The position numbers and the translations under genes were made by a program. This document shows positions 46,106 to 52,392 of a stretch of DNA of 52,392 nucleotides, piece after piece (positions within the stretch are counted from its first letter, which is position 1; each line of letters starts with the position of its first letter). A model generated the notes under the pieces. That model was not told the origin of the DNA, did not search any database, and was given only the letters and a program-made list of their open reading frames with translations. Source of the stretch: UBA7328 sp002471345 (GTDB lineage Bacteria; Bacteroidota; Bacteroidia; Chitinophagales; Saprospiraceae); contig CAXGOB010000030.1 of NCBI GenBank assembly GCA_964011275.1, positions 1 to 52,392 on the forward strand. The letters run 5' to 3'.

Positions 46106-47229
46106 AAACTGAGAACCTCTTTTTCATCAATAATCCTAACAATGAAATCCTTCATGATCAAACCACTGCCTTATTAAAGGAAGGTGGTGCATATGAATAT
46201 CACAAATCACTGCTTACTTACGAGCCTACTTCTTTTTACAGCTTAAAGTCTCAAGCTAAAAAGTACCATGTCTCTAATATCTATGTCAAAGATGAGGCTA
46301 CTCGATTCGGCTTGAATGCATTCAAAAGCCTAGGAGCTTCTTTTGCAATCAATGAAGTGCTCAAAAAGAAACCTGATCTACAAACCTTTTGTACAGCAAC
46401 AGATGGCAATCACGGCAGAGCAGTTGCTTGGGCTGCCTCTTCTGCTGGAAAAAAATCAATTGTCTATGTACCAAAAGACACTTCGAAAAATAGAATAGAA
46501 GCCATATCAAATGAAGGCGCACAAGTTATCCAACTGGATAAAAATTATGATGAGACTTGTGCCCATGCAGAAAGAAAAAGCGTGGAAGAAGGTTGGGAAC
46601 TAGTACAAGACACAGCTTGGGATAAGTACGAGACTATACCTGCCTTAATCATGGCAGGATATCAAACTCAATTTATTGAATTAGAAGATGATCTTCATAC
46701 TTTACCAATACCTAAAATTGATCTCGTTTTTTTACAAGCAGGAGTAGGAAGTTGGGCTGGGTCAGCCATTTGGTATTATCTGAATAGATATGGAATTAAG
46801 CACCCTAAGATTGTGATTGTAGAACCCTATGAGTCAGCCGGAATATTAGCTTCTTTTAAAGCAGGACGACGTGTAGTACCTTCTGGCAATTTTGAGACTA
46901 TTATGGGTGGTCTGAATTGTGGCATTCCTTCTTTAACAGCTTGGGATATCATTAAAAATGGAGCTAATGCCTCAATGAAGATAAGTGATCATTATGCTAA
47001 AAAAGCAATGAGGACTTTTTATCATCCAGATGGCAGCGATAAACGGATTGTTGCGGGAGAATCTGGTGTAGGTGGATTTGCAGGATTTATCGCATTGATG
47101 ACTGATTCTCGTTTTGGTGAGCTGAAAGATCATCTTGAGATCACGAAAGGTACAAATGTTCTATTCTATAATACTGAAGGCGCGACAGATATAGATAGTT
47201 TTAATAGCATTGTAAAGGAGAAGAAATGA
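46102..47229 (+). CDS. dpaL: Diaminopropionate ammonia-lyase
   Basis: The 375-residue fold type II PLP enzyme (YgeX family) converts 2,3-diaminopropionate to pyruvate and ammonia. The PLP lysine is K75 in RFGLNAFKSLGASFA. The active-site motif TATDGNHGRAVAWAA (Asp101) and QDTAWDKYETIP are present; the glycine loop GVGSWAGSA and the ESGVGGFAGF segment bind phosphate. Length is near the E. coli enzyme. ygeY follows after a 289-bp gap with a tandem repeat, mirroring the ygeX-ygeY order of E. coli. Its leader appears to be taken from a lost DUF6090 gene. Confidence 0.92.
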   Translation: MKTENLFFINNPNNEILHDQTTALLKEGGAYEYHKSLLTYEPTSFYSLKSQAKKYHVSNIYVKDEATRFGLNAFKSLGASFAINEVLKKKPDLQTFCTATDGNHGRAVAWAASSAGKKSIVYVPKDTSKNRIEAISNEGAQVIQLDKNYDETCAHAERKSVEEGWELVQDTAWDKYETIPALIMAGYQTQFIELEDDLHTLPIPKIDLVFLQAGVGSWAGSAIWYYLNRYGIKHPKIVIVEPYESAGILASFKAGRRVVPSGNFETIMGGLNCGIPSLTAWDIIKNGANASMKISDHYAKKAMRTFYHPDGSDKRIVAGESGVGGFAGFIALMTDSRFGELKDHLEITKGTNVLFYNTEGATDIDSFNSIVKEKK

Positions 47230-47239
47230 GAGGAGGAAG

Positions 47240-47337
47240 GAAGACAGAAGACAGAAGACAGAAGACGAAAGACGGAAGACGGAAGACGGAAGATAGAGGA
47301 TAGAGGATAGAGGATAGAGGATAGAGGATAGAGGAGA
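47240..47337 (+). repeat. Heptanucleotide tandem array, 14 units
   Basis: Fourteen 7-nt units in perfect phase: GAAGACA three times, GAAGACG, AAAGACG, GAAGACG twice, GAAGATA, GAGGATA five times, GAGGAGA. Units drift stepwise from one end to the other. The plus strand is almost all purine. It starts 10 bases after the dpaL stop. The rest of 47338-47518, up to ygeY, shows nothing else clear. Confidence 0.95.
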
Positions 47338-47518
47338 ATTTATTAATGATTAACCTATTTGTGGCTATTGTCTAGTTATAGAATGAAAGATGGATGTAGA
47401 TTTTCACAATAGGAAGTCGAAGGTAAAGTCCTTATTATTAACTCCAACACCCTTTAGATTTGGTGGTTTTGTTGACTAAAAAAGTGTCAAATAAAAAATG
47501 GAGAACGAAACTATATAG

Positions 47519-48691
47519 ATGAACACAATCAATCTACTTACGAAAAAAATTGAAAACGATGTCATTCAATTTGCCCAAAGTCTGGTGCGGATAAAAAGCT
47601 ATTCTAGTCAAGAAGAAGAGGTTATAAAACTAGTAGAGCAAAAAATGAAATCTCTTGAGTACGATGAAGTGAAAATTGATGCCATGGGAAATATACTGGG
47701 AAGAATAGGAAGTGGTGATAAGGTAATCATGTTTGATTCTCATGTGGACACCGTAGAAGTGAATAATGAAGAGAAATGGGATATTCCACCCTTTAGTGGC
47801 CAAATATCAAAAGGCCGAATGCATGGAAGGGGATCTGTAGATATGAAGTCGTCAGTGGCGGCTTCTGTATATGCAGGTGCATTGGCTTCTCAAAATGGAC
47901 TAAATGAGGATAAGACTGTATATGTTTCATGCACTGTAAATGAAGAAGACTGTGATGGTGAAAATTTGAAGCATCTCTTAAAGGAATTTGACCTCAGCCC
48001 TGACTATATGGTGATATGCGAACCTTCAAACAATGTTATCACTTTAGGGCATAATGGAAAGGCCCAGATAAAAATTACAACAAAAGGAGTTTCTGCACAT
48101 GGCGCAGAACCTGAAAAAGGCGTTAATGCCATCTATGAAATGGCTGAAATCATCCAAAGAACAGAGCAGATTAATAAAAACATCCAGACCAAAGAGGGAA
48201 TGAAAGGCACTTTGGTCTTATCCCGAATATCAAGTGTAAGTGCATCATTAAATGCAGTACCTTCTGAATGTGAAATCTATCTGGACAGAAGGATGGTACC
48301 AGGTGAAACAGAAGAGAATATAAAGTATGAAATGGAACAACTAGTAAAAGGCAAAAATGCTACTTGGGAAATTGGCACTCTTCACAGAAAAAGCTGGACT
48401 GGTCTGGATATTAAATATGATCCTTTCCATCCTGCTTGGAAGATTGAAAAGGACCATGATCTGACTAAAGCTTGTGTCAGAGCTTATAAAAAGAATTTTG
48501 GAGTCACACCATCTAAATTCGATTTTTGGAGTTTTAGCACGAATGCTGTAACTCCAGTCAGTCTTGGTATTCCTACTATTGGGTTTGGACCTGGAGATTA
48601 TAAAATGGCACATATGACAAATGAAAGTTGCCCAATAGATCAGATTGTTGATGCATGCTCATTTTACACACATCTAATTTCTCAAGTCTAA
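47519..48691 (+). CDS. ygeY: YgeY family M20 peptidase/deacetylase
   Basis: This 390-residue dinuclear-zinc hydrolase of the ArgE/DapE group has FDSHVDTVEV (H75, D77), GRGSVDMKSSVAASVYAG, VNEEDCDGE (general base and bridging residues), CEPSN and the last ligand in AHMTNESCP. The YgeY family is known as 'selenium metabolism-linked' from its neighbourhood in other genomes, but no selenium gene is visible here. It pairs with dpaL, suggesting deacylation or hydrolysis of a diamino acid derivative before or after the lyase step. That link is inferred. Confidence 0.88.
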   Translation: MNTINLLTKKIENDVIQFAQSLVRIKSYSSQEEEVIKLVEQKMKSLEYDEVKIDAMGNILGRIGSGDKVIMFDSHVDTVEVNNEEKWDIPPFSGQISKGRMHGRGSVDMKSSVAASVYAGALASQNGLNEDKTVYVSCTVNEEDCDGENLKHLLKEFDLSPDYMVICEPSNNVITLGHNGKAQIKITTKGVSAHGAEPEKGVNAIYEMAEIIQRTEQINKNIQTKEGMKGTLVLSRISSVSASLNAVPSECEIYLDRRMVPGETEENIKYEMEQLVKGKNATWEIGTLHRKSWTGLDIKYDPFHPAWKIEKDHDLTKACVRAYKKNFGVTPSKFDFWSFSTNAVTPVSLGIPTIGFGPGDYKMAHMTNESCPIDQIVDACSFYTHLISQV

Positions 48692-48753
48692 GGATTTCAC
48701 ATATATGATTTAAGAGGCATAAAAAGCATAGAATCGTCGAAATACGATAAAAA

Positions 48754-48772
48754 GCTTCTTTTGTACATTTAT
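48754..48772 (+). repeat. Shared 19-nt leader element, copy 2 (before the intact DUF6090 gene)
   Basis: Identical to 46001-46019. It ends 2 bases before the DUF6090 start at 48775, so if it carries the -7 box the mRNA would be nearly leaderless, or translation may start at a later codon. Confidence 0.55.
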
Positions 48773-48774
48773 GG

Positions 48775-49545
48775 ATGCTCTCATTCTTCAGAAAAACAAG
48801 ACAAATCTTACTCGAATCAGGTTCTGTGAGGAAATATATAATTTATGCAATTGGAGAAATTGCATTAGTAGTAATAGGAATTCTCATTGCTTTACAAATC
48901 AACAGCTGGAATCAAGAAAAGAAAGAACGAACCTTAGAACAGGATTACATAGTAAGATTAAAGGACGAAATGAAGGAAAATTTGGAGTTTTTCAAATTCA
49001 GAATTGAGTTTGATTCTTTCGGGACTGACAATGTGGATTTGATTCTATCTGCACTTAAAGACAATAATGTCCCCTCTGATCCTGAGCAACTCGCAGTTGC
49101 AATAGAACAAATAGGCTGGGGCCTCCATTTTCAACATGTGGATGATGTGTGGAACGAACTCATCAATAATGGAAATATTAGGTTGTTACAAAATGATGAG
49201 CTTCGTGACAAAATCACTTCATATCACTCTCAAGTAGAAGCAATAATAGACATACAATATACCTGGATAGATTTCGCTCTTGGATATCGAAGACTTGCCG
49301 GTAACATATTAGAACCGGATTTAAGGACTTACATAGCTGCCAAATATGGCCCAGCTACTTCAACTCAAAGTATACCTAAAATACCAAATGCTGAATATAT
49401 CATTGATGAACTTGAAAAAATAGAGGATCTGAATAGCTATTTAGCTGATATTAAAATAGGCCAAAACTTTAATGTCACTATGATGAAAACTGTTAGCGAG
49501 TCTATAAAAGATATAATTGCAATATGTGATCGAGAAATAAATTAA
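48775..49545 (+). CDS. DUF6090 family membrane protein, intact
   Basis: The 256-residue protein has the family layout: a basic N-terminal segment (FFRKTRQILLESGSVRKY), one membrane helix (AIGEIALVVIGILIALQINS, about 25-44), the juxtamembrane WNQEKKER, and a helical extracytoplasmic domain (about 60-256) with the motif DDVWNELINNGNIRLLQND. The function of DUF6090 is unknown. It is the only undamaged copy in the window. It is followed by a small coiled-coil protein and another, broken, copy on the same strand. Confidence 0.9.
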   Translation: MLSFFRKTRQILLESGSVRKYIIYAIGEIALVVIGILIALQINSWNQEKKERTLEQDYIVRLKDEMKENLEFFKFRIEFDSFGTDNVDLILSALKDNNVPSDPEQLAVAIEQIGWGLHFQHVDDVWNELINNGNIRLLQNDELRDKITSYHSQVEAIIDIQYTWIDFALGYRRLAGNILEPDLRTYIAAKYGPATSTQSIPKIPNAEYIIDELEKIEDLNSYLADIKIGQNFNVTMMKTVSESIKDIIAICDREIN

Positions 49546-49557
49546 ATCACATCCATT

Positions 49558-49573
49558 CTTCTTTTGTAATTTA
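49558..49573 (+). repeat. Shared leader element, copy 3 (one base shorter)
   Basis: CTTCTTTTGTAATTTA matches CTTCTTTTGTACATTTA of the other two copies with one base deleted. It lies 26 bases before the small coiled-coil gene at 49599. Confidence 0.45.
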
Positions 49574-49598
49574 GGTCAACGTAGATAAAAAGATAAAC

Positions 49599-49793
49599 AT
49601 GAGTATATTTTGGGATTTAATGCAACAAAGCAAAATCGAAGAGCAGGAAGCTCAAACCGCCTCTCTCGAAGAAAGAGTTCAGTTTCTTGAAACAGAGTTA
49701 AAGAAAACTAAAGCGTTACTTTCAAAAACATTGATTGCTTTAGAAGAACACATTGATGTCGATATAGATGGAGATGGTAAAAAGGGGAGGTAA
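49599..49793 (+). CDS. Small coiled-coil protein with DxDGDG end
   Basis: The 64-residue protein starts MSIFWDLMQQSKIEEQEAQT, has a leucine-zipper-like coiled coil (SLEERVQFLETELKKTKALL, about 22-50) and ends DVDIDGDGKKGR, a calcium-loop-like acidic motif. Similar small proteins are common in Bacteroidota; their function is unknown. The 3' end lies in a 13-bp tandem duplication (49776-49801). It is probably cotranscribed with the DUF6090 gene that follows 20 bp later. Confidence 0.72.
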   Translation: MSIFWDLMQQSKIEEQEAQTASLEERVQFLETELKKTKALLSKTLIALEEHIDVDIDGDGKKGR

Positions 49794-49806
49794 AAAGGGG
49801 AGGTAA
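49776..49806 (+). repeat. 13-bp tandem duplication carrying a Shine-Dalgarno-like site
   Basis: GGTAAAAAGGGGA occurs twice, followed by a partial third unit. The first copy encodes the end of the small coiled-coil protein. The second is non-coding and places GGGGAGG (49797-49803) 10 bases before the DUF6090 start at 49814, which is an unusually strong ribosome-binding site for this phylum. Confidence 0.8.
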
Positions 49807-49813
49807 TTAATCC

Positions 49814-50515
49814 ATGTTCATACTTCTTAGAAAAATCAGAAAGTCATTGATTGAATCTTCTTCATTTAGAAAATATACGTTCTATGCTATAGGAGAAATA
49901 ACTCTTGTGGTCATTGGAATATTGATTGCATTACAAATTAATAATTGGAGTGAATGGAAAAAAGATAGAGTAAAAGAAAGAGAAGTGATCATGAGCCTTT
50001 CAGAAAACTTTGAAATGATCATAAAATCTTTAGAAACTGATACCATAGCTCTTTTGAGACTTAACGAATCTTCCAAAATTGTACTAAACATATTGGATTA
50101 CAGACTACCTTATGAGGACAGTCTTGCCAACCATTTTCATATTGCAAGAGTTCCTAAAATACAACTCACGCTGTCCCAATCGGGGTACGAACAATTGAAA
50201 AATGTTGGATTTGATATTATTGTTAACAAAGAGGTGAAAGATGAAGTAGTAGACTACTTTGAGTCAACACTTCCGAATTGGTTTACAAACTATGAATCTG
50301 TCAATTATCCCTATGTTCCATTTATTGATCATCATGTCCCCTTGTTTAGGTACACAAGAGATAAACTTGTCCCAAACGACATTTTAGCATTGTATGATGA
50401 TGAATATTTTATTGGATGACTAAGAGCTTATATGGAAGGGAGGAAAACTCTGGTACATATGGAAAAGAGATTCATCAATGAAACTAAGAGAGTCTTAAAA
50501 CTTGTCAAAGAATGA
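49814..50515 (+). pseudogene. DUF6090 family membrane protein with in-frame TGA near the end
   Basis: From ATG 49814 the protein has FILLRKIRKSLIESSSFRKY, the membrane helix AIGEITLVVIGILIALQINN and the WSEWKKDRVKERE juxtamembrane segment. It runs 201 codons to TGA 50417-50419 after DDEYFIG. The same frame goes on for 31 residues, LRAYMEGRKTLVHMEKRFIN and KRVLKLVKE, to TGA 50513-50515, matching the helical end of the family. One change (TGG or CGA to TGA) explains the break. The truncated product may still fold, so it could remain functional. Confidence 0.75.
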
Positions 50516-50658
50516 ACAGAGAATAAAAGTGACCTATTGATAACACTTGAACTCATTAGCTATTTGATCAAATTGCAACCCTAGGACAAATCAAGAGTCT
50601 TTCTATTGTGAGTTGAGATTATGGAGCATGTAACTCATTTTCTTTTATCTTGTTAGAT

Positions 50659-52392
50659 ATGTATAGAGCTTTCCTAATTTGCACGGTTCTTTTGCTTTTC
50701 ATAAAATGCAAAAACTCAAATAACATTCCTCTTAATCTGCTACTTGAGCCATATGATTTCATAACCAATAGTGGGGATACGATCCCAGCACAGCTTGGAA
50801 GTTTCGAAGTAACTGAAAACAGAAAGGCACAAATTGAAAAGGGAATTGAGTTGTCTTTTGTTCTTTTTCCAAGTACCAATCCCAATCCAGATTTCCCAAT
50901 TGTCTATCTAGCTGGTGGGCCGGGAGGATCAGGAATCAATGCAGCTAGAGGAAGTAGGTCAGATTTATTCATGACTCTGAAGGAAATAGTAGATGTTATA
51001 GCATTTGATCAAAGAGCAACAGGACTTTCATCACCTTTTGAATATGAAGAATGTGAGATCAATCTTCCCCGACCAACAGAAACCCCACTTTCTCATCAAA
51101 AACTTATAGACTTATCACTAAAGGCAGCTAATGAATGTGCAGAGTTTTGGCGATCAAATGGAGTTGATATCGATGCATATAACACATTTGAAAGCGTTGC
51201 TGACATTGAGGATCTGAGAAAAGCTCTTGGAGTAAAAAAACTAAATCTGTGGGGTATAAGCTATGGTGCACATCTAAGTTTGTCATTTTTAAAATATTAT
51301 CCAGAGTCTGTAGGCAAGAGTATTCTAGCTGGTATTGAAGGGCCAGATCATACAGTCAAATTGCCTATCTATTCTTAGCATCAACTGGACCAATTGAATC
51401 AACTCATTTTGGATAATGAGAAATTAAGAAAGCAGTATCCTGACCTAAAGAATACAATTATCAGAACATTAACAGAACTGGAACAAGATCCGGTATCGAT
51501 AGAATATCAAGATCCAGAAACAAAAGTAAAAGAAACAATTGTAGTAGGAAGGCCTGAATTGGAAAGACTTTCCATATCTCTACTTCGCGACCCTTCCACT
51601 ATGGTGACACTACCCTCTTTGTATGATCGCATTAACTCGAATGATTATCTCGCATTAGCTGACTCTCCTAATTTAGATTTTGAAATGGAAGCTATGGAAG
51701 AGAGCATGGATGCTGCATCAGGAATGTCCAAAAAGAGAAAGAATGTATTTATCAAACAGGATAAAAATACCATTTTGGGTGGAGGTAACCAATTAGGAAA
51801 TGCATCAATGGCAGAGGCTTTAAGTATACAAGATTTAGGCTTAGAATTCAGGTCCCCTATACAGACTAAAAATCCGGTACTTTTTATCAGTGGCACACTT
51901 GACGGCAGGACTCCAATCGGAAATGCGTTAGAGGTAAGTAAAGGTTTTGAGAATGCTTCATTTCTTACCATAAAAAATGGAGGACATTCAAATGATCTTT
52001 TAATTTCATCACCAGAAATAGAGTCGTCAATAATTGATTTTTTGAATGGTGATCAAATCAAGAAAACTATTACTATTCAGTCTCCAAGTTTTGACGATAT
52101 AAAAATTCATGTTTCACTTTCCGATGAAGTTGTCCAAAAATATCTGGGTACTTATTCCGTTGGAAAAGAAAGAACTTGGACGGTTATACCTAAAGGCACT
52201 TATACAGTGAGAGACAAGGATGGAAAGATAACCCAGCGTAATTCTATCATTCAGGTAAGAATTGAACCAAATGGCTACACACTTGAAGCATTAAATCAGA
52301 ATACTTTTTTTGTCGAGATACCTGGATGGCAGGATATTACATTCGTTTTTAAAATAAATCCTAAAACTGATGAGATGGAGCTTTCTTATAAT
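50659..52392 (+). pseudogene. S33-type alpha/beta hydrolase with in-frame TAG; 3' end outside window
   Basis: The start is ATG 50659 (MYRAFLICTVLLLFIKC, probable lipoprotein signal); TTG 50650 is possible. The oxyanion motif YLAGGPGGSG, VIAFDQRATGLS and nucleophile S201 in GISYG are followed by TAG at codon 240 (51376-51378), after EGPDHTVKLPIYS. The same frame continues with HQLDQLNQLIL through acid D415 (SGTLDGRTP), H443 (GGHSND) and a C-terminal DUF3471-like beta domain to the window edge, with no further stop. Gln (CAG) at the stop would fit the family. The family includes prolyl aminopeptidase-like enzymes. The stop removes two of three catalytic residues. Confidence 0.85.

Noticed and set aside
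47240..47337. CRISPR array
   Set aside because: The units are 7 nt with no spacers and there are no cas genes; it is a simple tandem repeat.
20427..51378. Stop-codon reassignment as the reason for the internal stops
   Set aside because: TAA, TAG and TGA each occur as internal stops and each also ends normal genes in the window, so no single codon behaves as sense.

Overview
The window is AT-rich chromosomal DNA of a Bacteroidota bacterium, most likely a free-living, probably marine, member of the Cytophagia/Cytophagales type. The phylum call rests on several signs: a PorP/SprF protein with a PD40-OmpA protein and a giant PKD-type cell-surface protein (type IX secretion and gliding genes), a FecI-FecR-TonB receptor cluster whose receptor has an STN domain, DUF4249, DUF5916, DUF6090 and 7TMR-DISM proteins, and promoters of the TTTG/TAnnTTTG type with few Shine-Dalgarno sites. 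The genus is inference.

Layout. 1-6.2 kb (minus): PorP/SprF, OmpA/PD40 and the first ~860 residues of a PKD adhesin that runs off the left edge. 6.3-8.6 kb (plus): nnr-cobB, overlapping by 4 nt. 8.6-12.0 kb (minus): class Ia ribonucleotide reductase nrdB-nrdA, with an inverted pair of DnaA-box-like sequences upstream. 12.3-17.5 kb: corA (minus) divergent from yidC-gpsA and a coiled-coil membrane protein. 17.6-24.1 kb (minus): a Crp-type regulator, a DUF4249 lipoprotein, and a sigma/anti-sigma/TonB receptor set in which the receptor has an in-frame TAA. 24.3-27.2 kb (minus): an amino acid permease and an aldo/keto reductase-Rid fusion. 27.5-35.1 kb (plus): a GMC oxidoreductase-alpha/beta hydrolase fusion, a metallophosphoesterase, a frameshifted 7TMR-DISM adenylate cyclase and a membrane protein. 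35.1-37.0 kb: a permease remnant, decayed DNA, a fasciclin protein and a small secreted protein. 37.2-42.4 kb (plus): DUF5916, then an NSS transporter-2OG oxygenase-cupin operon. 42.4-52.4 kb: DUF6090 copies in several states of decay, a Tat-exported FAD oxidoreductase, dpaL (ygeX), a heptamer tandem array, ygeY, and an S33-type hydrolase with an in-frame TAG that runs off the right edge.

How the genes work together. The left part is core biology: envelope biogenesis, metabolite repair, dNTP supply and phospholipid precursor synthesis. The right two thirds is accessory: amino acid and amine uptake and catabolism, lipid/sterol-like oxidation, and regulated nutrient uptake. The most striking global feature is gene decay. 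Five otherwise well-conserved genes carry single lesions or paired nonsense codons, using TAA, TAG, TGA and one -1 frameshift. There are also short but recognisable remnants of a permease and of a DUF6090 gene. Because all three stop codons are involved, codon reassignment is an unlikely explanation. Real pseudogenisation or assembly error are the alternatives. No rRNA, tRNA, CRISPR array, phage or intact transposase was seen.
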